A stretch of DNA of 64,000 nucleotides, taken from Acidithiobacillus sp. (GTDB taxonomy: Bacteria > Pseudomonadota > Gammaproteobacteria > Acidithiobacillales > Acidithiobacillaceae). The stretch spans positions 20,669 to 84,668 of the forward strand of contig JAQVDS010000007.1 in the NCBI GenBank assembly GCA_028697715.1. The letters are read 5' to 3'. Under the pieces are notes generated by a model. That model searched no databases. It had not been told where the DNA came from and saw only the letters and a list, made by a program, of their open reading frames with translations. Of the stretch, positions 42,964-51,742 are shown piece by piece. Both the position numbers and the translations under genes were made by a program. Positions within the stretch are counted from its first letter, which is position 1; every line of letters begins with the position of its first letter.

Positions 42964-44439
42964 CTACGGTCCCTGATAATCCTCACAGACCACCAAGGTC
43001 ATGCGATGCCAGTTCACCCCTTCGGAGCGCGCCGTAAAAAAGACGGGCTGCCGGCAGCTGGCAAAATGGGCCCGCCAGGAAGTGGGAATATGGCCGATGT
43101 CGCCGCACAGGACGAGGATGGCATTCTGGCCGCGGCGCCCGGCGTAACCGGGCCAGAGGGCATACTGGTTGCCCAGCGCCGGTCGGGGGCCGAATGACTG
43201 ATAGTATACGAAAGGCTGCCCCGCCAGGTAGAAGTTCAGGGTGGCGCTAACCTGATAGAAATCCGTGACCACAAAATAGGGCGCCAGCCCCCTGCCGGCC
43301 CGATCTACGGCCGCAGCGATCTCCGACCAGCCCCGCATTTGCTTGAAAGGCACATACCAGCGCGTCGGCAAGGGGACATGGGCGCGGTGAAGAAGATTGG
43401 CGGACAATACCAGACCGATGAGCAACACCGACAAGGCCAGACCCGCCGCCGTCCAGCGCGCCCAGACCCGCTCGGAAAGGGGCCCCGCCGCCCACAGGAA
43501 AAGCCCTACATAGCTTGCCACCGGCCAGTTGACATCCACTTGGCCGGTCCATGCCTTTTGCAGGTAAAAAGTCAGGGCCAACAGGCTCGGCCAAACGAGA
43601 ATGCCCATCTGCGGCGTAAGCCGGCGACCACGCATCGCGAGCGCGGCGAAGATCAGGGCGAACAGGACCGGGCTGACGACACCCGCCTGCCCGGCCAGGA
43701 ACGTCAGCCAATGTTCCCAACCACCGCGGCCACCGGTGACATTGCCCCAGGTAGCCTCCATGGTTACCCAATGATGATGGCTGTTCCACCAGAGGTTGGG
43801 TGAAATGACGGCAAAGGCCAGCAGTGCCGCGAGCCAGGGATGGGGGCTGGTCAGGGTCCTGCGCCAATGTCGGGAGAGGAGCAGATACACCAGGATCGCC
43901 ATGGGCAAGACCCCCATGTTGTATTTGCTGAGCAAGCCAAGACCCACGGCCAGACCGGCGGCGTACCAGGCCCAGGGCCGATCCCGCACCAGCGCCCACC
44001 AGACTGCCCAGAGGGCGAGAAACCAGCAGGTCACCATGGGGATGTCGGTGGTCATCACCTGCCCGCCCAGAAAAAAGATGGGCGTCAGCGCAAAGAGCAG
44101 GGCAGCCACCGCACCGGCCCGATAGCTGCCATGGATCTGCCGGGCAAAGACATACGCCATGGCAGTCAGGGCAAAGGCAAAGAGGGGAGCAAAAAAGCGC
44201 ACTCCGAGATCCGTGTTGCCGGCGATGCGCGTCCCGAGGGCGATGATCCAGGCGATGATGGGCGCTTTGGTGTAATAGCCCCAGGCGAGATGGCGCGACC
44301 AGGTCCAGTATTGGGCCTCGTCACCCGACAGGTGCAAGAGGCCCAGCACAATGATGGCATAATGGATGGCCAGAATGGCAAGCAAGACCAAGCCGATGCC
44401 TACGGGCTTCCAGCGTGTTGGGCGCGAGGAATTCTTCAT
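42964..44439 (-). CDS. GT39/ArnT-like glycosyltransferase
   Basis: A 491-residue, about 12-helix GT-C glycosyltransferase using polyprenyl-phosphate sugar. The active-site loop after helix 1 has HLSGDEAQYWTWSRHL (Asp40, Glu41), followed by GYYTKAPIIAWIIALG. The large C-terminal periplasmic domain begins near residue 350. It could add aminoarabinose to lipid A or glycosylate proteins. It stands alone, convergent with mrdA, with a 215-base gap (42749-42963) where I see no convincing gene. Confidence 0.85.
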   Translation of the reverse strand: MKNSSRPTRWKPVGIGLVLLAILAIHYAIIVLGLLHLSGDEAQYWTWSRHLAWGYYTKAPIIAWIIALGTRIAGNTDLGVRFFAPLFAFALTAMAYVFARQIHGSYRAGAVAALLFALTPIFFLGGQVMTTDIPMVTCWFLALWAVWWALVRDRPWAWYAAGLAVGLGLLSKYNMGVLPMAILVYLLLSRHWRRTLTSPHPWLAALLAFAVISPNLWWNSHHHWVTMEATWGNVTGGRGGWEHWLTFLAGQAGVVSPVLFALIFAALAMRGRRLTPQMGILVWPSLLALTFYLQKAWTGQVDVNWPVASYVGLFLWAAGPLSERVWARWTAAGLALSVLLIGLVLSANLLHRAHVPLPTRWYVPFKQMRGWSEIAAAVDRAGRGLAPYFVVTDFYQVSATLNFYLAGQPFVYYQSFGPRPALGNQYALWPGYAGRRGQNAILVLCGDIGHIPTSWRAHFASCRQPVFFTARSEGVNWHRMTLVVCEDYQGP

Positions 44440-44509
44440 GAAGAGGCAAAGTGTAGTGTCTTTCTTGCCACAAAGCCAGGGGCCAATGTGGGGAAGAAGA
44501 GGCTACACC

Positions 44510-44538
44510 TTGACTTTGGTGGTGAAACTGCGCAGAAT
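44510..44538 (+). promoter_or_regulatory. Sigma70-type promoter for rpsT
   Basis: TTGACT at 44510-44515, a 17-base spacer and CAGAAT at 44533-44538. The leader that follows contains a GTCCC/GGGAC hairpin (about 44553-44570), of interest because S20 regulates its own translation in other bacteria. Confidence 0.65.
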
Positions 44539-44597
44539 TTGCACATCTGTTGTCCCAGAAATGGGGACTTCCTTTTGCATGTATCAGGAGTGGTAGC

Positions 44598-44876
44598 GTG
44601 GCGAATTCGGCTCAGGCGCGCAAGCGCGCAATTCAGAATCAAAAGCGGCGGCTGCACAACGACAGCTTGCATTCCCGTATGCGCACGTACGTGAAGCACG
44701 TGCTACGCGCCGTCCGTGAGGGCAACCAGGAGCAGGCTCGCAGTGCGTTTCACACGGCTGAGTCGATCATCGACAAGACCGCCAGCAAGGGCGTCATTCA
44801 TCGCAATGCCGCAGCGCGTACCAAGAGCCGCCTGTCGGCACGGGTGAAGGCAATGGGAGAGCAGGCTTCTGCCTGA
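44598..44876 (+). CDS. rpsT: 30S ribosomal protein S20
   Basis: A 92-residue basic protein beginning MANSAQARKRAIQNQKRR and ending RTKSRLSARVKAM. The start is GTG at 44598, with AGGAG about eight bases before it; a longer frame from 44550 is not family-like. Non-ATG rpsT starts are common in other bacteria and limit its translation. Confidence 0.95.
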   Translation: MANSAQARKRAIQNQKRRLHNDSLHSRMRTYVKHVLRAVREGNQEQARSAFHTAESIIDKTASKGVIHRNAAARTKSRLSARVKAMGEQASA

Positions 44877-44899
44877 TCGTATCCTGTAGCGAGCACAAG

Positions 44900-44930
44900 A
44901 GGCCAGTCATCCGACTGGCCTTTCGCTTTT
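44900..44930 (+). terminator. Intrinsic terminator after rpsT
   Basis: GGCCAGTC (44901-44908) pairs with GACTGGCC (44913-44920), extended by one A-T, then TTTCGCTTTT. Confidence 0.8.
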
Positions 44931-46921
44931 CAGCTGTCGAGCAGGGCGCGCAGGCGCGCGAAGGCGTCCTCGGTTTCCTCCGGGGCATCAGCTGTGCTCG
45001 CACTACGCTGCCAATCCAGGTGCTCGGCGGGGATCTCTTGCAAAAATCGCGATGGCTCGGGATTCAGGGTTTCACCATAGCGTTTGCGCTTCTGGCAAAA
45101 ACTGAGCTGCAAGCGAAAGCGTGCCCGGGTCATTCCCACATAGAACAAACGACGCTCCTCGGCGATCTGCTCGGGCGTCTCGCTATTGCGATGCGGCAAT
45201 AACTCCTCTTCCAGCCCCACCAGAAATACCTGCGGAAATTCCAGTCCCTTGGCTGCATGCAGGGTAGACAAGCGTACGACGTCGCGATCGTCGTCCTCTT
45301 CCCTCTCGAGCATGGTGTAGAGCATGAGACGTTGCAGCAGTTCACCGAGATCTTTGGGACCGTCCTCCTGCTTCAGCAGACGGCCCACCCAGTCCAGCAA
45401 TTCCTGCAGATTCTCCCAGCGGCGACGGGCGCCACGCTCATCTCCCTCATCCAACAGATATTGCCAGTAGCCAATCTCTTCCGGGATGCTTTGCAGGACG
45501 GGAAGCAATTCCGCACAGCGCTGTACTTCATCATTTTTCTGATTGATCCAGTTGGCAAAATCTTCCAAGGCGTTGCGGCTGCGCGCCGCCAACTCCAGCT
45601 CTTCGCTAAAGATGCTGGCGAAGAAGGACTGCCCTTGGGCCCGCGCATGTTGCCCCAGACGTTCCAGACTTTGACTGCCGATTCCCCGGCGCGGCGTGTT
45701 CACGGCGCGCAACAGCGCTGGATCGTCGTCGGGATTGTGGATCAAGCGACAGTAGGCGAGAAAATCCTTAATTTCCGCACGCTCAAAAAACGAGATTCCG
45801 CCGGAGACCTGATAGGGAATCCGCGCAGCGCGCAAGGCCGCTTCCAACGGGCGGGACTGATGATTGCTACGGTACAGCACCGCGTAGTCACGATACGCTC
45901 CATCACGTTGAAAGCGGTCACGCAGGATGGCGTTCGCTACCCTCTCGGCCTCATCGCTCTCATCCGCACAGGCATGTACCTGTATACGCTCGCCCTCCCC
46001 CAGATCCGACCACAATCGTTTTTCGAATAAATGCTCGTTCTGCGCGATGACAGCATTAGCAGCCCGCAGAATACGGGCGGTAGAACGATAATTCTGCTCC
46101 AGCTTGATCACTTTGAGGGTGGGGAAATCCTCCGCCAGACGATGCAGGTTGTCCGCAGCGGCGCCACGCCAGGAGTAGATGCTCTGATCATCGTCTCCCA
46201 CCGCCGTCAGGTTCTGGCGCTGCTGCAAGAGCACGCGTAGGAGACGATATTGCGCGCCATTGCTGTCTTGGTATTCGTCCACCAACAGGTACCGAATGCG
46301 ATCCTGCCAGTAGGCACGCGCTGCCTCGTCGGTGCTGAGGATACGGGTGGGCAGCAGGATCAGATCGTCCAGATCCACCGCATTACAGGCGTGCAAGGAC
46401 TTGTTGTATTCGGGGTAGAGCGCTTGCGCCAGAACACCGATCTGATCATCGGCTACGACTTCCTCCGGCGAAAGACCATCGTTCTTGAAGCGCGAGATGC
46501 GCGCCTGGACCGCCTCGGCAAGATCCGCTGCGCCGTTGCTCTGGCGCAGCAAGCCACGTACGACTGCCAGACTGTCGCCGGGATCAATGACGCTGAAGGC
46601 TGGCCCATAGCCTAGGCGTGGCAGCTCCCGGCGCAGAATCTGCAGGCCCAGGCGATGAAAGGTCGAGACCAGCAACCCCCGTCCGGTCCGGCCCTCCAGA
46701 CGCTGGGAAATCCGCGCTTTCATCTCGCGCGCCGCTTTGTTGGTGAAGGTAACCGCGGCGATGTGCTGCGCTGCAACCTGCTCATTCTGAATCAGATGGA
46801 TGATCTTTTGGGTGATCACCCGGGTCTTTCCCGAGCCCGCGCCGGCGAGTACCAGCAATGGCCCATGCACATGGCGCACCGCCTCCCACTGCGGTGCATT
46901 GAGATCGGGACCGTTACTCAG
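44930..46921 (-). CDS. rep: ATP-dependent DNA helicase Rep (probable CTG start)
   Basis: A UvrD/Rep superfamily 1 helicase, 663 residues. LVLAGAGSGKTRVITQKI (motif I), STFHRLGL, AVGDDDQSIYSWRGA (motif III), LEQNYRS, YQVSGGISFFERAEIKD and LSTLHAAKGLEFPQVFLVGL read closest to E. coli Rep. The family N-terminus is a few residues before LNAPQWEAV. No ATG, GTG or TTG stands there in frame; the best start is CTG at 46921 (MSNGPDLNAPQ), with GGAGG seven bases upstream, overlapping the lgt stop by eight bases. An ATG at 46972 would add 17 non-family residues. Confidence 0.88.
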   Translation of the reverse strand: MSNGPDLNAPQWEAVRHVHGPLLVLAGAGSGKTRVITQKIIHLIQNEQVAAQHIAAVTFTNKAAREMKARISQRLEGRTGRGLLVSTFHRLGLQILRRELPRLGYGPAFSVIDPGDSLAVVRGLLRQSNGAADLAEAVQARISRFKNDGLSPEEVVADDQIGVLAQALYPEYNKSLHACNAVDLDDLILLPTRILSTDEAARAYWQDRIRYLLVDEYQDSNGAQYRLLRVLLQQRQNLTAVGDDDQSIYSWRGAAADNLHRLAEDFPTLKVIKLEQNYRSTARILRAANAVIAQNEHLFEKRLWSDLGEGERIQVHACADESDEAERVANAILRDRFQRDGAYRDYAVLYRSNHQSRPLEAALRAARIPYQVSGGISFFERAEIKDFLAYCRLIHNPDDDPALLRAVNTPRRGIGSQSLERLGQHARAQGQSFFASIFSEELELAARSRNALEDFANWINQKNDEVQRCAELLPVLQSIPEEIGYWQYLLDEGDERGARRRWENLQELLDWVGRLLKQEDGPKDLGELLQRLMLYTMLEREEDDDRDVVRLSTLHAAKGLEFPQVFLVGLEEELLPHRNSETPEQIAEERRLFYVGMTRARFRLQLSFCQKRKRYGETLNPEPSRFLQEIPAEHLDWQRSASTADAPEETEDAFARLRALLDS

Positions 46922-47744
46922 CCTGGGCCTCCAACGGCACCGCCGCGCTGTGCGTCTGTTCAGCGAAGCCACCGCGATAGGCCCACCAGATGATGACCGG
47001 CCCGAGAAGAATCATGGGAATAGAGAGCACCTGCCCCATAGTCAGGGGACCCAGGACAAAACCCAACTGGATATCCGGTTGCCGCACGAATTCGACCAGA
47101 AAGCGGAACACGCCGTAGCCAAATACAAAGAGTCCACCCACCGCACCGATGGGACGGGGGCGACGGCTGTAGATGGCGAGAATCAAAAACAGTAGGACTC
47201 CTTCGAGAAGGAATTCATAAATCTGCGAGGGCTGGCGCGGCTGCGGCCCCCCGGCCGGAAAGACCATCGCCCAGGGCAGATGGCTTACCCGACCAAAGAG
47301 CTGATCATTGATAAAGTTGGCAATGCGGCCGAGACCCAAACCGATGGGAACTGCGGGTGCGATAAAATCAAGAGTGGGCATGAAACCATGCTCCGGTTTG
47401 CTTTTCGCGAAAAGCCAGCAGGCCAACACCACACCAAGCAGGCCACCGTGGAAGGACATACCGCCATCCCAGATATACAGCATGTGCAAAGGATGCTGCA
47501 CATAGTAGGGGAGATTATACCAGAGCACATAACCCACGCGACCGCCGAGGATGGCGCCGATCGCCACAAAAAACTCGAGATCGACCACCTCGGATTTTTT
47601 CCAAGGCGTATGGCTGCGGCGTCCGCGGCGAATGAGCCACAGGGTAGCGATGACAAAGCTGATGATTTCCAGCAGGCCATACCAATGGATGGTAATCGGC
47701 CCCAACTGGAAACCCATGGGATTGATATTGGGATAGTGCAGCAT
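46914..47744 (-). CDS. lgt: Prolipoprotein diacylglyceryl transferase
   Basis: A 276-residue, seven-helix enzyme that lipidates prolipoprotein Cys at the inner membrane. Conserved blocks: WYGLLEIISFVIA, GGMSFHGGLLGVVLA, and the signature GLGLGRIANFINDQLFGR with catalytic Arg; HPSQIYEF-type RQPSQIYEFLLEG follows. Its end overlaps the rep start. Confidence 0.95.
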   Translation of the reverse strand: MLHYPNINPMGFQLGPITIHWYGLLEIISFVIATLWLIRRGRRSHTPWKKSEVVDLEFFVAIGAILGGRVGYVLWYNLPYYVQHPLHMLYIWDGGMSFHGGLLGVVLACWLFAKSKPEHGFMPTLDFIAPAVPIGLGLGRIANFINDQLFGRVSHLPWAMVFPAGGPQPRQPSQIYEFLLEGVLLFLILAIYSRRPRPIGAVGGLFVFGYGVFRFLVEFVRQPDIQLGFVLGPLTMGQVLSIPMILLGPVIIWWAYRGGFAEQTHSAAVPLEAQAE

Positions 47745-47805
47745 GAAACTCCCCCTAGCGATGGCCCACGATGGCCACCCGGTAGCATTCTGTCAAGGCA
47801 GCCCC

Positions 47806-48837
47806 TCAGGCAGGAATCTGCATGGTCACACAATGCAGACTGCCATGCTGGCGCGCCAGCTCCAGACAGGGAAGCAAGACGATTTCCCGGTCCGGAAATG
47901 CGGCCGCCAGTCGCTCCGCTGCCACCGCATCGGCGGGATCATCATAGCCTGGCAACAAGACAGCACCATTGATGATCAGAAAATTGGCATAGCTCAGGGG
48001 CAATCGCTCGCCCTCTTCATCATAGCGAGCAGCTGGCCAAGGCAACGGAATCAGGTGATAGGGGCGGCCATCGATCTGCGGGAATCCCGCCAACTCCGCC
48101 GCCATCTGCTGCAGGGGGGCAAAATGATCGTCCAGGGGGTCGTCGCAGCACTGATAGGCAATGACCCCCGCGCTGCAGAACCGCGCCAGGGTATCCACAT
48201 GGGCATCGGTATCATCGCCCTGCAGGTAACCGGACTGCAGCCAGAATACGCGCTCGACACCAAGCAGGACACAGAGCTGGCTGCTGATTTCTTCTCGGGA
48301 CCATTGCGGATTACGATTGGGCGACAGCAGACAGGCGTCCGTCGTCAGCAGGGTACCCTGGCCGTCGCTATCGATGCTACCGCCCTCCAGGACCATGCCC
48401 AGGGTCTGCAAAGGCAGATCACCATACGCTCCAGCAGCATGCAGGCGACGCGTCAATTGATTATCGAGATCGGCGGCAAATTTCAGTCCCCAGGCATTGA
48501 AGGCAAAGTCCAGCAGTCGACGGCGCCCATCCGGGTGCCGCAGGGTAATGGGGCCATGATCTCGCGCCCAGGAATCGTTGCTGGGACCCCGATGAAAATG
48601 GCAACGCGCAAGATCAGCGCCCGCTGCGCGCAACTGTCGTTCACATTCGCGTTGGCTAGCCTCGTCGTGCAACGCTACCAGCAGATCTTCCCGCTGGCTG
48701 ATGGCCGCACCGATAGCGGCAAATACTGGCAAGACTTGCTCCAGCCTTGGCGCCCAGTCCGTTGCCGGATGCGGCCAGGTCAATTGCACCTCCTGCTGTG
48801 CTGCCCACTCTGCAGGCAGGGTAAACCCCTCGGCCAT
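47806..48837 (-). CDS. aguA: Agmatine deiminase
   Basis: A 343-residue amidinotransferase-fold enzyme converting agmatine to N-carbamoylputrescine. Motifs: NDSWARDHGP, LEGGSIDSDGQG, GDDTDAHVDTLA and the catalytic Cys in GSLHCVTMQIP. The N-carbamoylputrescine amidase (aguB) usually beside it is absent here. GGGGAGCG precedes the ATG; lgt follows downstream on the same strand. Confidence 0.92.
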   Translation of the reverse strand: MAEGFTLPAEWAAQQEVQLTWPHPATDWAPRLEQVLPVFAAIGAAISQREDLLVALHDEASQRECERQLRAAGADLARCHFHRGPSNDSWARDHGPITLRHPDGRRRLLDFAFNAWGLKFAADLDNQLTRRLHAAGAYGDLPLQTLGMVLEGGSIDSDGQGTLLTTDACLLSPNRNPQWSREEISSQLCVLLGVERVFWLQSGYLQGDDTDAHVDTLARFCSAGVIAYQCCDDPLDDHFAPLQQMAAELAGFPQIDGRPYHLIPLPWPAARYDEEGERLPLSYANFLIINGAVLLPGYDDPADAVAAERLAAAFPDREIVLLPCLELARQHGSLHCVTMQIPA

Positions 48838-48921
48838 GATCGCTCCCCAGTGCTAACTCAGCCCGCATTGTAGGTCCTGGCAACGCTTCCGTCACCGCCT
48901 CCGGGCGGCTACACTCCGCTG

Positions 48922-49638
48922 ATGACTGTTAGACAAGAGCGCCTCGACCACCTTCTTTCCCGGCTCGGCTATTGCAGCCGTTCGGAGGTACGCGGCTGGC
49001 TACGCGAGGGTCGCATCCAGGTCGCCGGCGTGGCGGATAGGCTGCGATCTGGAAGCAAGGTCAATCCTGACCAAGTCCGCGTCGATGGTGAGGCCATCGA
49101 TCCGGCAGGCCCTCTCTATCTGCTCTACCACAAGGATCTGGGCACGGTCTGTGCCCACGATGATCCGCGCAGCATCTATGATGACCTGCCGATGCGCTGG
49201 CGCTATCGCCGCCCGCTCCTGAGCAGTGCCGGGCGCCTCGATCGCGACACCAGCGGCCTGCTGCTACTGAGTGACGACGGGCGATGGCTGCACCGCTGGA
49301 GTCACGCGCGCCACGCGATTCCCCGTCACTATCAGGTGCAGTTAGCGGAGCCATTGCGGGACGATGCCGAGCAGATCCTTGCCAGCGGCAAACTGCTTCT
49401 GGAGGGCGAAAGCATGCCTTGCAAAGCGGCGCAGCTACAGAGACTGGGCGAGCGGGAAATCCGCCTGACCTTACAGGAAGGGCGCTACCATGAGGTGCGC
49501 CGCATGATGGCTGCTTTGGGCAATCACGTACAGGCATTGCACCGCGAGGGCTTTGGCCCCTTCACTCTGGGCGATCTGCAGCCTGGTGCCTGGCGCTTTT
49601 TGCAGGAAACCGAAATCCAGCAGGAATCTGCCGCATGA
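48922..49638 (+). CDS. rsuA: 16S rRNA pseudouridine synthase RsuA-type
   Basis: A 238-residue enzyme with an N-terminal S4 RNA-binding domain (RLDHLLSRLGYCSRSEVRGW) and the TruA/RsuA catalytic motif GRLDRDTSGLLLL, followed by RHAIPRHYQVQLAEP and LQEGRYHEVRRMMAALGN. Closest by eye to RsuA (16S position 516) rather than RluB/E/F. Its stop overlaps nudJ by four bases. Confidence 0.87.
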   Translation: MTVRQERLDHLLSRLGYCSRSEVRGWLREGRIQVAGVADRLRSGSKVNPDQVRVDGEAIDPAGPLYLLYHKDLGTVCAHDDPRSIYDDLPMRWRYRRPLLSSAGRLDRDTSGLLLLSDDGRWLHRWSHARHAIPRHYQVQLAEPLRDDAEQILASGKLLLEGESMPCKAAQLQRLGEREIRLTLQEGRYHEVRRMMAALGNHVQALHREGFGPFTLGDLQPGAWRFLQETEIQQESAA

Positions 49639-50075
49639 GATGGAGCCCGCATGTTACCGTTGCCGCCGTCACCTGTGATACCCACGGGCGTTTCCTTCTC
49701 GTCGAAGAGCTCATCGATGGCCAGCCCTGCCTCAATCAGCCTGCTGGGCACTGGGAAAAAGGGGAAAGTCTGATCGACGCGGTCATCCGCGAAACCCTGG
49801 AAGAGACTGGTTATGATTTTGTCCCCGAAGCCATTTTGGGCATCTACCACTGGCGACATCCGCACAAAGACCTTACCTATCTCCGCATTGCCTTCGCCGG
49901 CCACACCAGCGGGTATGATCCACTGGCTCCTCTGGATGCCGGCATCATTGGCCCGCGTTGGTTGCGGCCAGAGGAGCTCTCGGCGGCACGACTCCGTACG
50001 GTAATGGTAGAGCAATGCATTCACGATTTTCTTGCTGGACAACGCTTTTCCCTCGACCTCCTGCACTCGCTGTAA
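49635..50075 (+). CDS. nudJ: Nudix hydrolase NudJ-like (thiamine/nucleotide pyrophosphatase)
   Basis: A 146-residue Nudix protein: HVTVAAVTCDTHGRFLLVEE at the start and the Nudix box GHWEKGESLIDAVIRETLEETGY (Gx5Ex7REUxEExGU; residue 39-61). Sequence around it matches E. coli NudJ (NQPAG, CRW-like WLRPEEL). Overlaps the rsuA stop. Confidence 0.88.
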   Translation: MRWSPHVTVAAVTCDTHGRFLLVEELIDGQPCLNQPAGHWEKGESLIDAVIRETLEETGYDFVPEAILGIYHWRHPHKDLTYLRIAFAGHTSGYDPLAPLDAGIIGPRWLRPEELSAARLRTVMVEQCIHDFLAGQRFSLDLLHSL

Positions 50076-50115
50076 AATGCAAGTGTGCCGCCCGCAAGCG
50101 CCCATGACCTCTATC

Positions 50116-50145
50116 CAGAATTTTGTTAGAGTACGATAAATTCTG
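50116..50145 (+). promoter_or_regulatory. Inverted repeat in the rppH leader
   Basis: CAGAATTT (50116-50123) and AAATTCTG (50138-50145) form a perfect 8-base inverted repeat with a 14-base centre, 16 bases before rppH. It may be an operator or a hairpin; the region also holds a weak -10-like GATAAA. Confidence 0.4.
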
Positions 50146-50160
50146 TAGAGAGACATAGCG

Positions 50161-50718
50161 ATGATCGACGCAGACGGCTATCGCCCCAACGTGGGCATGA
50201 TCATTTGCAACCAAGACAATCAAGTACTCTGGGCGAAAAGAGTGGGTGAAAATGCCTGGCAGTTTCCCCAGGGCGGTATTGATGGCAGCGAGAGTCCCGA
50301 GCAGGCGGTATTTCGTGAGCTCCTGGAAGAGGTGGGCACCAACAAGGTGTGTATTTTGGGCCGTACCCGGGGTTGGCTACGCTACGATGTGCCCAATGCG
50401 CGGAACCGTAACCGGCAACGGCGCTATCGCGGACAAAAACAGATTTGGTTTTTATTGCGCTTTGAGGGTAGCGAAGCAGAAATCAACCTGCAGACTGCGC
50501 ACCCGGAATTCGAGGACTGGCAGTGGGTGGATTATTGGCGTCCGGCAGCAGAAATCATTGCCTTCAAGCGGCGCGTTTACTGCCTGGCCCTGCAGGAGCT
50601 GGCGCCATTGATCGGCGCGCCACCGGCGCCCTTCCCCGTTCCAGAACGGGGCAACCCGCTGCCACATCGCGGAAACCGTTACCCACAACGTCGTCGACAC
50701 CCGAGCCGCGCAACGTAA
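50161..50718 (+). CDS. rppH: RNA pyrophosphohydrolase RppH
   Basis: A 185-residue Nudix enzyme that removes pyrophosphate from mRNA 5' ends. DADGYRPNVGMIICN at the start, WQFPQGGIDGSESPEQAVFRELLEEVG (Nudix box at residues 34-60) and RYRGQKQIWFLLRF match RppH. The basic, proline-rich tail is longer than in E. coli. Confidence 0.93.
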   Translation: MIDADGYRPNVGMIICNQDNQVLWAKRVGENAWQFPQGGIDGSESPEQAVFRELLEEVGTNKVCILGRTRGWLRYDVPNARNRNRQRRYRGQKQIWFLLRFEGSEAEINLQTAHPEFEDWQWVDYWRPAAEIIAFKRRVYCLALQELAPLIGAPPAPFPVPERGNPLPHRGNRYPQRRRHPSRAT

Positions 50719-50721
50719 AAA

Positions 50722-50750
50722 GGCTGGCCACGCCGCGGCCAGCCCTTCTT
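50722..50750. terminator. Bidirectional terminator between rppH and psiF
   Basis: GGCTGGCC (50722-50729) and GGCCAGCC (50737-50744) make an 8-bp stem. On the minus strand five T follow, a good terminator for psiF; on the plus strand CTTCTTT is weaker. Confidence 0.75.
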
Positions 50751-50767
50751 TCCTGCACAAACCTGGA

Positions 50768-51007
50768 TTACTTCTTCTTCAGGCAGCTGCTCATGAAGGA
50801 CTTGCGCTGCTCGCCTTTCATACCCTTCGCACGGGCATTGCAGGTCTTCATCTTTTCCTGCTGTGCGGTAAGCTTGCGCGGGGCTTTGTGCTGCTCTACC
50901 TTCTTCTCCATCTTCATCGGCGCCCCCGGCGCAGCGGTTTCCGCAAAAGCGGCGCCAGAGAGCAGGAACGACGCGGCAACACAGGAAGCCAATACTTGTT
51001 TCAACAT
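50768..51007 (-). CDS. psiF: PsiF-repeat secreted protein
   Basis: A 79-residue protein with a signal peptide (ASCVAASFLLSGAAFAET) and a PsiF repeat (LTAQQEKMKTCNARAKGMKGEQRKSFMSSC; about residues 45-75, two Cys). PsiF is phosphate-starvation-inducible in E. coli; function unknown. It overlaps the yidB-like gene by seven bases. Confidence 0.85.
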   Translation of the reverse strand: MLKQVLASCVAASFLLSGAAFAETAAPGAPMKMEKKVEQHKAPRKLTAQQEKMKTCNARAKGMKGEQRKSFMSSCLKKK

Positions 51008-51405
51008 GGTGTTCTCCTTTGGTTTGCGTACAGCAGGGCCTGATCCAGACCTCCTGCGACCGGAGCCTCGCCCTCCGGCGTCAAACGATCGATGATCCCT
51101 GGGAGGGCCCGACTCAATCCCTGCGTGAGGGTTTGCGGATCCACACCGATTGCGCTGGCGATGTTTTGAATCCGATCACTGCCAATGGCGGATTCGATCT
51201 GATCCACGCTGATCGGCTGGTTCTGTCCATTGAACATCCACGAATCGACAACGGAACCCAGCCCGTTATCGTGCAGCTGTTGCAAGGTGCCGCTCACACC
51301 GCCGGGCTGACTCGGCAAAAAGCGAACCGCAGAGCCCAAAAAACCACCTTGAGTCAGCACCAAGGGCTGCCATGCCACTGGATGCCACTTATCAAACAGG
51401 CTCAT
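51001..51405 (-). CDS. YidB-like (DUF937) protein
   Basis: A 134-residue protein with the DUF937 pattern: GTLQQLHDNGLGSVVDSWMF and IGSDRIQNIASAIGVDPQTL, then LSRALPGIIDRLTPEG. Function unknown. The start is the ATG at 51405 with GGGAGG upstream. The gene overlaps psiF, so the two form a unit. Confidence 0.83.
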   Translation of the reverse strand: MSLFDKWHPVAWQPLVLTQGGFLGSAVRFLPSQPGGVSGTLQQLHDNGLGSVVDSWMFNGQNQPISVDQIESAIGSDRIQNIASAIGVDPQTLTQGLSRALPGIIDRLTPEGEAPVAGGLDQALLYANQRRTPC

Positions 51406-51469
51406 GTTTCACCTCCCGTTTTCGCATGTCCGAAACGGAAATACCTCAGGATATCAGGCCATTCAAGGA

Positions 51470-51742
51470 TCAGCGTGGAATGCTGCGCCGCTTACGCACT
51501 TCCACGGTAACGGATCGTGTACTCGAACGCGAACTTGGCTGAGTAGTGGCCGGACGTGCCGACTCCTCTGGGATAGGCAGATCTTTTGGGTACCAGAACT
51601 GCGGTCGACCAGTCTGATCGATATTTTCGGGGGGCACAGGCTCAACGGAGCGCCGGGGAACGCGCTGTTCCGTTCCAGTTTCCTGATCCCGCGCACGCTT
51701 GCGCTCTGGGGTGATACCATACTGCGGTGCAACGATGGGCAT
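51470..51742 (-). CDS. Small polar protein, unknown
   Basis: A 90-residue, charged, Pro/Arg-rich protein (MPIVAPQYGITPERKRARDQ) with no recognised domain. GGGAG precedes the ATG by five bases. A longer frame from 51771 exists. It may form a unit with yidB/psiF on the same strand. Could be a spurious frame; composition gives only moderate support. Confidence 0.45.
   Translation of the reverse strand: MPIVAPQYGITPERKRARDQETGTEQRVPRRSVEPVPPENIDQTGRPQFWYPKDLPIPEESARPATTQPSSRSSTRSVTVEVRKRRSIPR

Noticed and set aside
42759..43037. GTG-started 92-codon frame after mrdA
   Set aside because: It overlaps the 3' end of the glycosyltransferase gene on the other strand by 74 bases, lacks a ribosome-binding site, and its C-terminal third is only an antisense reading. 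No domain recognised.
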